Origin: Deltaproteobacteria bacterium
Lineage (GTDB): Bacteria; Desulfobacterota; Desulfuromonadia; Geobacterales; Pseudopelobacteraceae
DNA: 64,000 nt
Assembly (NCBI GenBank): GCA_021780495.1
Contig: JAJXYO010000045.1
Location: 31,093-95,092, forward strand
Reading direction: 5' to 3'
Made by a program: the position numbers and the translations under genes. Below the pieces are notes generated by a model that saw only the letters and a list, made by a program, of their open reading frames with translations, had not been told where the DNA came from and did no database searches. Positions 26,717-35,646 of this stretch are shown in pieces (the first letter of the stretch is position 1; each line of letters begins with the position of its first letter).

Positions 26717-27266
26717 GGCAGACACCTCCAACGTATTCTTTCATAAGCAGTTTCAACCGCTCTCTGGCCCGAAACAGACGGCTCTTGACCGTGGCCATCG
26801 AAATCCCGCCCTGGCTGGCAATCTCATTCAAGGAAGCACCTTGCAGGCTCCTGAACATTGTTGTCCGGAACGGTTCCGGGAGTTGTTCGAGCGAATCGGC
26901 CAATACCTGCCGGCCTTCATGATTGATCAGCGCCTCTTCGGCACTGTCCGCGGCATCGGTGATCATGTGGTAATCCTCAAGCGGCACGCTCTCGGACCTG
27001 CCCCGTTTCCGCAGTTCGCTGACGCAGCGATTGCGGGCGCTGATATAGAGCCAGGCAGAAAACGGGGCCCCCATTTCCGGATCGAAGCGCGGCAACGATT
27101 TATAGACCTCCAGAAACACCTCCTGACCGATATCTTCACTCAGATGCGGATCGCGCATGAGGCGGTAAATAAAGGCGAGCAGGTTTTTGTGGTACTTCCG
27201 GACGAGCTGGGCAAAGGCATCAACGTCACCGTTGCGGATACGTTCGATTACGATAATATCGTTCAT
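26709..27266 (-). CDS. ECF-type RNA polymerase sigma factor
   Basis: A 185-residue sigma-70 family protein with region 2 (about 10-80: FAQLVRKYHKNLLAFIYRLM, DIGQEVFLEVYKSL, FSAWLYISARNRCVSELRKR) and region 4 (about 120-175: LPEPFRTTMF, SLNEIASQGGISMATVKSRL). Region 3 is absent, which marks the ECF group. It is the first gene of an apparent operon with a tiny membrane protein and lepB. Its target promoters are not identifiable here. Confidence 0.92.
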   Translation of the reverse strand: MNDIIVIERIRNGDVDAFAQLVRKYHKNLLAFIYRLMRDPHLSEDIGQEVFLEVYKSLPRFDPEMGAPFSAWLYISARNRCVSELRKRGRSESVPLEDYHMITDAADSAEEALINHEGRQVLADSLEQLPEPFRTTMFRSLQGASLNEIASQGGISMATVKSRLFRARERLKLLMKEYVGGVCHE

Positions 27267-27431
27267 TCAGACTCCAAGCGTTCTTCTCTACACAATAATA
27301 CGCGGGAGATTCGAAAAGGTTCCCGAAAATGTTAAATTATCAGGTGCAACCTGCTTGTTCCTGATACCTTGTTCACATACGTTTCGTAACGTGCCAGCGA
27401 CCTTTCCATTTTTTCAATCCCGCCCCGTGAT

Positions 27432-28208
27432 TTAACGAAAAACATCTTTCGCCTGCACCTCGGGGTGATGGTATCGTTCGTAGCTCTTCGTCTTCTTTCC
27501 ATACTGGATGCATGCTTCGGGGCACCACTGGATACAGGCGAGGCACTGTTCACAGCCGCCGTGCCAGACGGGCCTTCCCGCTTCCAACGAGATGTTCTTC
27601 ACGGGACAGACCCTTTCGCAGATGCCGCAGGAGGAGCACGTACCGTCGATCTGAAAGTTCTTGTCCAACGTCTTCACAAGGTTGTAGGTCATCTTGTACA
27701 ATCCGGTAAAAAGCACTCGCTGCCACAGGGGCCCCATCTCCAAGAGTCCGGAATTCCGGTTTGAGATATACGAAGCCGCGGCGTTGATCTTTTCCGTTGC
27801 CGCGTCGAATCGTTTCCTCTGTACCGCCACCGGTCCCGGCCCTCCCCACGGGATATAGTTGCTCGGGAATATTATATCGAATCCGGCGGAAAGGGTGAGG
27901 CCGCCCCTGGCCATGAGCTCCTTGAGCTGAACCAGGGTACGCGATACCTGACCGGCATTCACCGCGATGGCGAAATAATAGACACCCGGTCGCTTTTCCA
28001 TCGATTGAAGAAAGGTACGCACGAGACTCGGGACGCCCCAGATGTGAACCGGAAAGACGAGACCGACGGTATCAACGTTGCTGCCGTGCGAGCCCTGGTT
28101 CGGCCGGTGCATCGGTACGAGCTCCGTGTCGCCGAGCTTCCCGGCGAGCTGGCGCGCTGTCCAGAGGGAATTGCCGGTGCCGCTGTAATAGTAGATGACT
28201 GCCTTCAT
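27432..28208 (-). CDS. EFR1-type flavodoxin/ferredoxin fusion
   Basis: A 258-residue protein. Residues 1-160 are flavodoxin-like with the phosphate-binding loop YYSGTGNSLWTA. The C-terminal 60 residues carry two [4Fe-4S] motifs, CSSCGICERVCP and CEQCLACIQWCPE. Such EFR1-family proteins transfer electrons between FMN and Fe-S clusters; partners are unknown. No signal peptide, so cytoplasmic. The next gene on this strand is an unrelated GyrI-like protein 58 bases upstream. Confidence 0.88.
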   Translation of the reverse strand: MKAVIYYYSGTGNSLWTARQLAGKLGDTELVPMHRPNQGSHGSNVDTVGLVFPVHIWGVPSLVRTFLQSMEKRPGVYYFAIAVNAGQVSRTLVQLKELMARGGLTLSAGFDIIFPSNYIPWGGPGPVAVQRKRFDAATEKINAAASYISNRNSGLLEMGPLWQRVLFTGLYKMTYNLVKTLDKNFQIDGTCSSCGICERVCPVKNISLEAGRPVWHGGCEQCLACIQWCPEACIQYGKKTKSYERYHHPEVQAKDVFR

Positions 28209-28266
28209 TGTCGTGTCCCGTATGAATTGATGTGGCGGAAATTGGATATATCACGTTTTACAATCT

Positions 28267-28878
28267 TCATGACAGAGGCTGCCTGATAATGATTTTCCAC
28301 TTTTCCGGTGCGGTGCGCCGTAAATCGCTCAAATAGATCTCGTGGTGCTTGCCGACCCGATGACTGCCAGTGCCTTCTATGAACGAATGTACCTTCTCAA
28401 TGGTCGGCCCCTCCTCCGAGAAGTGACCAATATGCATTGTTTGCGCAGCCTTTCCCTCTTTGAAGGACTCAAATCTTACCAGCGGCAGGGAGACAGGATT
28501 CTTTTTACGTGTTACTTCTACGATGGCCTTTTTAACCATTTCCTGCGTAATGAACTCCGGTTGCATAACCATTACCGTCCATTTCCAGGCATCCTTGTTT
28601 CCCGTGGTGAACGCGGACATGTCGTCAGACCACCAGAGCGCTTCCAGCGGCATCACGCCGTAATCAATGGCCAAAGCACCTCTCTTGACCATGAACTTCA
28701 ACGTGTAGGAAACCGGATAGAGTGCTTCGATCGCATCAGCAAATGATTGCGAGGTGTTCGGATCCCCCTCTCCATCAACCATGAGGAAGTTCATTTCCGG
28801 AACATCGACACGAGCAATTTCCCTGGTCGAAGGCTGATACAGGTGTTTCAACGTTTTCTTCAAGTCGATCTTCTCCAT
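28267..28878 (-). CDS. GyrI-like small-molecule-binding domain protein
   Basis: A 203-residue protein of the GyrI-like family (SOUL/BmrR-like binding domain), seen in NFLMVDGEGDPNTSQSFADA, SYTLKFMVKRG and KAAQTMHIGHFSEEGPTIEK. It has no DNA-binding domain. ATG 28878 has AGGAGG 6 bases upstream; the longer frame to 29043 overlaps the next gene and has no ribosome site. Members bind hydrophobic or cationic small molecules; a biological role here is not evident. Confidence 0.82.
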   Translation of the reverse strand: MEKIDLKKTLKHLYQPSTREIARVDVPEMNFLMVDGEGDPNTSQSFADAIEALYPVSYTLKFMVKRGALAIDYGVMPLEALWWSDDMSAFTTGNKDAWKWTVMVMQPEFITQEMVKKAIVEVTRKKNPVSLPLVRFESFKEGKAAQTMHIGHFSEEGPTIEKVHSFIEGTGSHRVGKHHEIYLSDLRRTAPEKWKIIIRQPLS

Positions 28879-28987
28879 GAAATCCTCCTGGTGGTGTGCC
28901 ATTCCTACACTATCTAGCACCATTTGATCAGCGCCGCTGTCCCGTGCTTGCGATTGTTGCAATAATTTCAACAATTCAGCCCTGTGC

Positions 28988-29524
28988 CTAAACGGTATGG
29001 CGCTGAACAGCCACAGCCTGGTTAAGCAGATCGACGTACGCACCTAAGATAAGCTGGTTTGATGAAATGCCCAGCTTTGCAATCAGATCTTGCGCGATCG
29101 CTTCGCCGGTTTCCACGTTTTCGCCATCCGACAAGACCACCTCCAATTCGAGGAAGTGCCCCAGATCTTCGACTCGATCAAGATGAATGCGTGTTCTGCC
29201 GGCAAGGAACAGGGTTCGGTGCTTGCGAACACGCCCGGCTTCACCATAAGCCAGCGTCAAGGACTCTCTGAGAATGTCCGGCGCGGATGTGGGGGAGATG
29301 AGATAGAACGATTCTTTAGGCCCCGCCTGATCCGGGCGGCGATAGAAGATAAGCTCGCCCTCCGTGGGTGAAAAGGCACGGAGCTTCAGCCTGCCGTTCG
29401 GGCAAGCAAAGAACGTATCGTCCTGAAGGATCTCGATTGGCCCTTTGTCCGCGATAGAGGCTGCCATCGGGATTATGGCTTCAACGCTCTCGATGCGTGC
29501 CTTTATTTCAATATTTCTGGCCAT
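28988..29524 (-). CDS. CYTH-domain protein (class IV adenylate cyclase-like)
   Basis: A 178-residue protein with the CYTH start MARNIEIKARIE and downstream charged tunnel strands (RLKLRAF, ELIFYRRPDQ, RTRIHLDRVEDLGHFLELEV). The family includes CyaB adenylate cyclases, thiamine triphosphatases and inorganic triphosphatases. The closing of the tunnel by GHFLELEVVL suits the CyaB-like branch, but activity cannot be assigned by sequence alone. Confidence 0.85.
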   Translation of the reverse strand: MARNIEIKARIESVEAIIPMAASIADKGPIEILQDDTFFACPNGRLKLRAFSPTEGELIFYRRPDQAGPKESFYLISPTSAPDILRESLTLAYGEAGRVRKHRTLFLAGRTRIHLDRVEDLGHFLELEVVLSDGENVETGEAIAQDLIAKLGISSNQLILGAYVDLLNQAVAVQRHTV

Positions 29525-29577
29525 ATGATAGCTAATCCCTCTTTACAAAAACTAATCCGCGTTTTGATCCTTCACCG

Positions 29578-31380
29578 CTAGTTTTGTCTTCTCTTGAGGA
29601 GATACCCCGAATACTGGAGCATCTCCTCCCCGCCAACGATTTCCACCCGAATCGTCTCGCCCATATTGCGCCCCAATCCGTACATAATCGCTTCCGTGTC
29701 GGAGAGCGGTGTAATGGCGACGCTCATCCTGCCGCCGATAAAGAGCGGCATGGCATAATCCAAGATGAGTAGACCGCTATCCTGCCGGAGGCGTACATTT
29801 TCGATCAGCACGGCATCGTCGCCGCGGTTGATGATTTCATACTCGCCGGTTCGCTTCAACCACCTCTCGGGTAGTGGAACCAGTTTAATCCTTTCGCCGA
29901 GCAGTAACTCCCGCCCTTGCGAGCGAACCTTCACTATGTCGCGCCCCGCCACCCGTGCGACGGAAAAACCATCATAGTCCACCTGCCCAAGACTGATCGG
30001 GAAGAGCCCCAGCAATTTGTACCGCAGGCCGAGCAGGCCATCGGCACGGGGCACCAGACGAAATGCGGTGCTCATGACCTCGGCCCGCAGATAATCCGGT
30101 TCTTTGGTAACGTTGACGACCCCTGCTATCGTAGCGTAACGCCCTTCATAGGCCTGCAGGGCCTCCTGCGACAGCAAACCTTCACCCACGGCAGACTGCT
30201 GTTTCTGCTCCGGCTGCCGAATGCCGGACTTGACTTCGAAGGCCAGCTTCAACGCTTCCGTGGCTACCTTGCTGACCACATCACCGGCGGAGGCTGAATT
30301 AGCCAGAACAACTACCCCCAGTTTCTGCTCCGGGAGAACGATCAACTGACTGCGATGATACAGCGTCGCCCCGTCGTGTTGGGCAACCGGTCCGGTTTCC
30401 TTCGTGTCAATGCCGTCCAAATTACCCAGAAACCAGCCGAGTCCGATGCGGAGGTCCAGATCCAGCGGAACATCGGCGTTCTGGGGGCGCAACATCTCGG
30501 CCAGGGTTTCGGGCTTGATGATCTGTTTTTCACCGGCGCGGCCTCCGGCAAAGACCATCTCCATGAAGCGGGAGAGGTCGAGCACCGTGGAATTCAAGCC
30601 TCCGGCAGGAACAATTCCCAAAGGGAGTTCATCGGTTTCTTCTCCCTTCCGGTAGGCCTTAGCCGCCAAAGGTGAGTGGTCTGGCGCCGGATCGAACTTC
30701 GAACGGGACATCTCCAGCGGCTGCAGCAGCGAAGCGGTCAATTGGCTGGAAAAGTCGTGGCCGCTGACCTTTTCCAGCGCATGCCCCAGGATGGTCACAG
30801 CGGCGTTGGAATAGGAAAAAACATAGTTGGGTGGATAGGCAACGTACTCATCCCTGAGCAGTTTGACATCGTTCTCAAACGGTTCCGGACTTTTGGTCCA
30901 CATCCCCTTCAGCAACTCGGAAGGAAGTCCGGAATGATGGGTCATGATGGAGCGTGGCGTAATGGGACCGGCATCCGTGAAACGGCTCTTGATGGAAAAC
31001 TCAGGAAGGTAGGTCTGCAAAGGCTTGTCGATGTCCATCTTGCCTTGTTCGGCCAACTGCATGACCGCTGTGGCGGTGAAAAGCTTGGAGATGGAACCGA
31101 CACGATAGATCGTATCCGGCGTGGCAGGAATCTTGTTTGCCTCGTCGGCATAGCCGAAACCCTGCGCCCATACCACCTTCTGATCGTCCACCAGGGCGAT
31201 GCTGAGCCCGGTCACATCATTCTTTCGCATCTCTTTCCGGATCAGCCAGGAGACGTACTCTTTGGTGTAGCCGTAATCCCCCCGCACGAAAGCGTCCGGC
31301 TGTTTCGGCATGGTTGAACAGCCGGCCAACATTAACACCAGTACGGTGATGCCAGCTCCTAACTTTGCCATGGTTCTCAT
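29578..31380 (-). CDS. Beta-lactamase-family serine hydrolase lipoprotein
   Basis: A 600-residue exported protein. A lipobox (LVLMLAGC, about residue 21) indicates lipid anchoring. The catalytic SxxK appears as GSISKLFTATAV (about 94-105) and a YxN-type motif as FSYSNAAVTILG. The fold is that of class C beta-lactamases and penicillin-binding carboxylesterases (Pfam Beta-lactamase). A C-terminal ~200-residue region is a beta-rich domain of the kind found in DUF3471-type hydrolases. Substrate unknown; a beta-lactamase function should not be assumed. GGAG precedes ATG 31380. It is downstream of the frameshifted methyltransferase. Confidence 0.88.
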   Translation of the reverse strand: MRTMAKLGAGITVLVLMLAGCSTMPKQPDAFVRGDYGYTKEYVSWLIRKEMRKNDVTGLSIALVDDQKVVWAQGFGYADEANKIPATPDTIYRVGSISKLFTATAVMQLAEQGKMDIDKPLQTYLPEFSIKSRFTDAGPITPRSIMTHHSGLPSELLKGMWTKSPEPFENDVKLLRDEYVAYPPNYVFSYSNAAVTILGHALEKVSGHDFSSQLTASLLQPLEMSRSKFDPAPDHSPLAAKAYRKGEETDELPLGIVPAGGLNSTVLDLSRFMEMVFAGGRAGEKQIIKPETLAEMLRPQNADVPLDLDLRIGLGWFLGNLDGIDTKETGPVAQHDGATLYHRSQLIVLPEQKLGVVVLANSASAGDVVSKVATEALKLAFEVKSGIRQPEQKQQSAVGEGLLSQEALQAYEGRYATIAGVVNVTKEPDYLRAEVMSTAFRLVPRADGLLGLRYKLLGLFPISLGQVDYDGFSVARVAGRDIVKVRSQGRELLLGERIKLVPLPERWLKRTGEYEIINRGDDAVLIENVRLRQDSGLLILDYAMPLFIGGRMSVAITPLSDTEAIMYGLGRNMGETIRVEIVGGEEMLQYSGYLLKRRQN

Positions 31381-31423
31381 AATTCACTCCATTTTAGAGA
31401 GTCTCAATTTATGCAGAGTTGCA

Positions 31424-32235
31424 TTAAGTTCGCTCTCCAGAGACCTGTACCTGCCGCGACAGTGCATAGAAATCGCCATCGCTAATCGGCCAGCTGTCCA
31501 GTTCGGCCAAGATGGCCTCAAACGCCTCCTCGCTGACAGCGCCCGTTTTCAGCAAAGTGGACTCCGAATCCAGCAAGCCGTGCTTGAACATCCGGATTGC
31601 GTGGTTCATGGGGATGATGGGCTGGCACGCATGGGCCACCCGAATCCTCAAACCCAAGCGCAACAGCATCGGATACAGGCTGTCTCCGATACGGAAATTC
31701 TTTCCGGTGCAGTCGGCGAAGTCCAGAAAGGCCCGGTTCGCTCGCTCACAGGGATGGCATGGCGGCACGGAATAATCGGCCTCCTGGTTCGGTTCGTCCA
31801 GGGCGATGATGCCGCCGGCCGAAGGCACGACACGAGCCGCTCCAACACCTCGAAAGGGTTCGACAGCTGCATGAGAATGAAGCGTCCATAGACCAGGTCG
31901 AAATCCCGCCCGACCGTGAGAACATCCTCGGCGGAAGCAGCGATGAAATCGACATTATCCCGCCCTGATTCCGCCACCTTCTGCCCGGCACGTTCCAATT
32001 CCTGCGGATTGATGTCCAGGGCGACCACACGCCCGGACAGACCGACCGTGCGGGACAACCACGGCGTCATTGCCCCGGCGCCGCAGCCGACCTCAAGGAC
32101 ATGCATTCCTTCACACAAGCCGCTCTGTACGAGGAAGAATTGCGAGTATGGCTCCAATACCTCGTAAGCGAGGTCTCTCAGTCGGTAGTCTACGGGTTGT
32201 CGAGGTTGCGTTGCCATTCCCTTTGTAGTACGCAT
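31424..32235 (-). pseudogene. SAM-dependent methyltransferase, interrupted by a frameshift
   Basis: The N-terminal half (32235 to about 31820) holds the SAM-binding motif HVLEVGCGAGAMTPWLSR and the acidic loop VALDINPQE. It then shifts frame in a G/C run after LVSCLRP. The expected continuation PGGIIALDEPNQEADY is found in the next frame and runs to 31424, ending in QVQVSGERT. One missing base in CCGGCGGC (expected CCNGGCGGC) near 31820 explains it. It is either a recent pseudogene, a sequencing error, or a slippery site; the frames otherwise look intact, which favours a single recent lesion. The start could also be at 32217. Confidence 0.78.
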
Positions 32236-32241
32236 GTCTTT

Positions 32242-32556
32242 TTAGTGGGGATTGCCAAATGGGTGGGGGCGGCCGTCATCGTTTTTTTCCGTATTATACT
32301 GCGCCGCACTGATTGCAACCCCTTCCAGAAGCCGCCAGTACCTCGAACGTTCCGAGACTTTCGTGCCAGGTTGCTCTTCGAGTGGCCTCGGGGGTGGGGC
32401 GGTTATGTTCGCCGGTACGAGCGCAGGCGATACCATCGCCGGCGGCGGGTTGATATCGGACAGACTTCCGGTGTCATGGGCGTGGCATAGCGGAGTTGTG
32501 GCGGAGATGAACATTCCAGACACCAGCAGCCATAGCATGGTTCTTTTCTCAGTCAT
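32242..32556 (-). CDS. Hypothetical periplasmic protein
   Basis: A 104-residue protein with a signal peptide (MLWLLVSGMFISATTPLCHA). The mature part is Pro-rich with no family I recognise. An AAGGA ribosome site precedes ATG 32556. Its stop lies a few bases before the methyltransferase frame begins, so it may be co-transcribed with it. Confidence 0.6.
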   Translation of the reverse strand: MTEKRTMLWLLVSGMFISATTPLCHAHDTGSLSDINPPPAMVSPALVPANITAPPPRPLEEQPGTKVSERSRYWRLLEGVAISAAQYNTEKNDDGRPHPFGNPH

Positions 32557-32638
32557 GGTTTGATCCTTTTTAAGCTGTCACATGCACAACCGCTGCGGGT
32601 AACTAAAGATATTTCTGCAACTAACTCTCTCAGATAGC

Positions 32639-33082
32639 TCAGCGTTGGGCTGTTGCGCTCAACCCGGCAATGAGCTGGCGTAGCTCAGCATCTGACAAAC
32701 GCGCTTCCGGGTGCACGAGCCGAAACGCAAAAGGCGGCATTTCACCCGTGGTGATTTCCTTGAGAAGCTTGTTGATCCGCTCCCCATCGCGCGCACCATT
32801 TTGCCAGTCAGAGAAGTTCAGTTCTTTGCGACCTTCGTCCACATCGTGTCGAACCAGCCAGGACACCGGGGCAATCCGGGAGTACCATGGCCAGATCGTC
32901 TCGTTGCTGTGACAGTCGAAGCAGGCACGCTTTACAATGGCACGGGTAGCTGTGCTATCCCAGGATGGTTCGCGAATAAGTGGCGGGTTGGTCCAGTTCC
33001 GGCCATAGGGAACTATCTGAATGGTCAAAAGGACAAAAAAGCCCGCTGCCACCGTTAATAATAATCTTGTTTTTGTTGCCAT
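32639..33082 (-). CDS. Heme-binding-domain protein (Haem_bd family)
   Basis: A 147-residue protein with an N-terminal membrane anchor (LLLTVAAGFFVLLTIQIV). One c-type heme motif is present as ACFDCHSNETIWPWYS (about residue 52), followed by WLVRHDVDEGRKELNFSDW, both characteristic of the Haem_bd domain. It probably faces the periplasm as a mono-heme electron carrier or sensor. AGGAGG precedes ATG 33082. Neighbouring genes do not reveal a partner. Confidence 0.85.
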   Translation of the reverse strand: MATKTRLLLTVAAGFFVLLTIQIVPYGRNWTNPPLIREPSWDSTATRAIVKRACFDCHSNETIWPWYSRIAPVSWLVRHDVDEGRKELNFSDWQNGARDGERINKLLKEITTGEMPPFAFRLVHPEARLSDAELRQLIAGLSATAQR

Positions 33083-33361
33083 TCGCCCAATCCTCCTTGA
33101 ACAAAAATACGTTTATTGTAAATTTGCCAGACTTGTGGATCCGCATTCTGAGCAAACACCATGATACATCGTTGTTCGACTCGAAAGTTACCGGTTCACA
33201 TATGCGCATGAAGCGGTAAACCGAAAAAACGTATCCGTGTCGTTGAAGACATTGACTGTTTCCTTCTTATGCCATAACGGCCCGTTACGCAATCCTAATC
33301 TTGCCTCGATCCGCTGTCTGTCCCACACCCCATGCCGCCGGCCGGAGAACCTTGCGCACAG

Positions 33362-34177
33362 TTATCGCTGCCGCGCATACCGCCGTGGCGATACCCCCAG
33401 CTCCTTGCGGAACATCTCGATAAAGGCGCTCAGGCTCTGGTAACCCAGGTCAAAGGCGATGCCGGTCACCTGCTGACCCCGGTCCAGCCGCTCAAGCGCC
33501 TCATGCAGCACCAGGCGTTTGCGCCACCCTCCGTAGGTCAGGCCGGTTTCGTTGACGAAAAGCCTCGCCAGGGTACGGCTGCTGGCCCCGGCCATCTTTC
33601 CCCAGTCGCTCAGATCGCGGTTGTCGCCGGGGCATTTCAGAAGGGCGTCGATCACCCGCATCACCCGCTCGTCCTTTGCCATCGGCAGGCGCAACGGCGT
33701 CGCCTCGGCAATGCGCAGCTCGTCCAGCAGCACCTGCATGACTCGCCAGCCAGCCCCCTCCGGCGCGTAGCTGTTGCCGATCAGCACCGCTTTCAGGATC
33801 AGCTCGCGCAGCAGCGGGGTAACCTTCAACACCGTGCAGTCCGTGGGCAGTCCGGTGACTGCCGAGGGATCGACAAACACGCTGCGCAGGGCGGCGTCGC
33901 CGGGGAAATAGACCTCGTGCCCCTGATCGGGCGGGACCCAGACCGCCTGCGACGGGGGGACTACCCAGACGTCCCGGCCGCAGATGACCCGCATCATGCC
34001 GCTGCTGGCGTAGATCAGCTGTCCCCGCGGATGGCAGTGGACCGCGGCGCAGCCGACCTCGCGAGCCTGCATCTTCTGGGGGCTTACCTCGATTGCCAGC
34101 GAGGTGACCGGCAGTTTCGGATCCAGTAGGTAACCCAGCTCCACTGGTGGCAATCTTGTCATTTTTGCGATATTCAT
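33362..34177 (-). CDS. AraC-family transcriptional regulator
   Basis: A protein of about 271 residues. The N-terminus is a cupin-like sensor (HCHPRGQLIYASSGMM, PPSQAVWVPPDQGHEV). The C-terminus has a double helix-turn-helix (SDWGKMAGASSRTLARLF and VTGIAFDLGYQSLSAFIEMF). This cupin-HTH arrangement fits the RipA/YdeC-type group. The start at 34177 is preferred over 34213 by the family pattern; ribosome sites are weak at both. It diverges from a methyltransferase gene and may regulate it. Confidence 0.88.
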   Translation of the reverse strand: MNIAKMTRLPPVELGYLLDPKLPVTSLAIEVSPQKMQAREVGCAAVHCHPRGQLIYASSGMMRVICGRDVWVVPPSQAVWVPPDQGHEVYFPGDAALRSVFVDPSAVTGLPTDCTVLKVTPLLRELILKAVLIGNSYAPEGAGWRVMQVLLDELRIAEATPLRLPMAKDERVMRVIDALLKCPGDNRDLSDWGKMAGASSRTLARLFVNETGLTYGGWRKRLVLHEALERLDRGQQVTGIAFDLGYQSLSAFIEMFRKELGVSPRRYARQR

Positions 34178-34250
34178 TGTCACACCATAGCAAGACAGAC
34201 AGAGAAAGGTCAACTATACTCTTCCCATCACAACCAAAAGGAGTCCGCAC

Positions 34251-35045
34251 ATGCCCCGTACCCATCAGGAAGAGATCGTTGACCAGTTTTCGCGCCAGGC
34301 CATCCCCTTTGCCCGGGTGCCGGGCCATCTGGATGCCATCGAGCTGCTGCTGGAAATGACACAGGCCGCCAGCGGCGACACCGTGTTGGATGTGGCCTGT
34401 GGCCCCGGCCTGGTGGCCTGCGAATTCGCCCGGCACTGCAGCCGGGTGACCGGCATCGATATCACCCCGGCCATGATCGAACAGGCTGCACAGCGGCAGC
34501 GGGAACATGGTCTGGCCAACCTGGCCTGGCAGGTCGGCGACGTCCTGCCGCTGCCGTATGACGACAACTGTTTTTCCCTGGTGATTACCCGCTACAGCTT
34601 TCACCACTTCGTGGAGCCGCGCCGGGTCCTGGATGAGATGATCCGCGTCTGCCGTCCCGGCGGCCGGGTGATGGTGGCCGATGTGGCCATGGCGCCGGAA
34701 AAGGCGGCGGCCTATGACCGTTTGGAGATCATGCGCGATCCGTCCCACACCCATGCCCTGACCACCGAAGAATTCAGCACCCTGATGCTCGGCTCCGGTC
34801 TGGGTGACTGCCGTCAGGCCAGCTACCATGTGGAGATCGAACTGGAGGCCCAGCTCCGGGCGTCATTTCCCCGGCCGGGTGACACGGAGCGGCTGCGTGA
34901 GATGATCACCGCCGACATCGGCGCCAACAGCCTGGGGATAGCGCCCCGCCGGTCAGGCGCTGTGGTGGTCTACAGCGTGCCGGTCGGGGTGTTTGTGGGG
35001 CGGAAAGGATGCCGGATGAGCAGGACAGTCCATTGGCCATTGTGA
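34251..35045 (+). CDS. Class I SAM-dependent methyltransferase (UbiE/COQ5-like)
   Basis: A 264-residue protein with the SAM-binding motif VLDVACGPGLVACEFA (about 45-60), the acidic VTGIDITPAMIE, and LVITRYSFHHFVEP. This is the Methyltransf_11 type. The C-terminal 60 residues are less conserved and the last 20 may be read past the usual end. A ribosome site AAAAGGAG lies just before ATG 34251. Substrate unknown; true UbiE motifs are not convincing. Faces the AraC-type regulator. Confidence 0.82.
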   Translation: MPRTHQEEIVDQFSRQAIPFARVPGHLDAIELLLEMTQAASGDTVLDVACGPGLVACEFARHCSRVTGIDITPAMIEQAAQRQREHGLANLAWQVGDVLPLPYDDNCFSLVITRYSFHHFVEPRRVLDEMIRVCRPGGRVMVADVAMAPEKAAAYDRLEIMRDPSHTHALTTEEFSTLMLGSGLGDCRQASYHVEIELEAQLRASFPRPGDTERLREMITADIGANSLGIAPRRSGAVVVYSVPVGVFVGRKGCRMSRTVHWPL

Positions 35046-35106
35046 AGGGGATAATATAGCTTGAAACGTCCTGGCCGATTCAGTACATTCAACCCAGGAG
35101 GAAGCT

Positions 35107-35577
35107 ATGCGTATAGGACATGGATATGACGTCCACCGGCTGGTGGCGGACAGGAAGCTGATCATGGGCGGGGTGGATATCCCCTGGGAGAAAGGGCTGC
35201 TGGGACATTCGGATGCCGACGTGCTGCTGCATGCCATCGCCGATGCCATCCTGGGCGCCATCGGTGAAGGTGACATCGGCAAGCATTTCCCCGATACCGA
35301 CCCGGCCTACAAGGGGGCTGACAGTCTCAAACTGCTGGCGCATGTCAATACGCTGGCAGCGGCGCGTGGTTACCGGCTCGGTAACCTGGATGCCACTATT
35401 ATTGCCCAGCAACCCAAGATGGCGCCGCATATCGCCACCATGCGTGAAAATATTGCCGCGGTGCTGAACGCCACGGTGGAACAGGTCAATGTCAAGGCCA
35501 CCACCGAAGAGGGCTTGGGCTTTTCCGGTCGCTGTGAGGGGATATCCGCTCATGCCGTGGTGCTGATGCTGGCCTGA
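35107..35577 (+). CDS. ispF: 2-C-methyl-D-erythritol 2,4-cyclodiphosphate synthase
   Basis: A 156-residue enzyme of the non-mevalonate isoprenoid pathway. The zinc ligands Asp8 and His10 are in [12 protein letters not shown]. The family blocks [20 protein letters not shown] and [20 protein letters not shown] are intact. AGGAGG precedes the ATG. ispD is not adjacent. A terminator follows. Confidence 0.97.
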   Translation: MRIGHGYDVHRLVADRKLIMGGVDIPWEKGLLGHSDADVLLHAIADAILGAIGEGDIGKHFPDTDPAYKGADSLKLLAHVNTLAAARGYRLGNLDATIIAQQPKMAPHIATMRENIAAVLNATVEQVNVKATTEEGLGFSGRCEGISAHAVVLMLA

Positions 35578-35581
35578 ACGT

Positions 35582-35618
35582 AAAAAGACCTCCGAGGTTT
35601 CTAAAACCTGGGAGGTCT
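35582..35618. terminator. Hairpin terminator between ispF and the DnaJ-like gene, member of a repeated hairpin
   Basis: AGACCTCC (35586-35593) pairs with GGAGGTCT (35611-35618), with an inner AGGTTT/AAACCT pairing. On the minus strand it is followed by TTTTTA and can terminate the DnaJ-like gene. A very similar hairpin occurs at 47039-47075. Confidence 0.7.
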
Positions 35619-35646
35619 GTCGGCTATTTCTACCAGCGCTTCCGGA

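Noticed and set aside
33501..34829. 442-codon minus-strand frame across the AraC and methyltransferase genes
   Set aside because: It is out of frame with both recognised genes and has no family resemblance.
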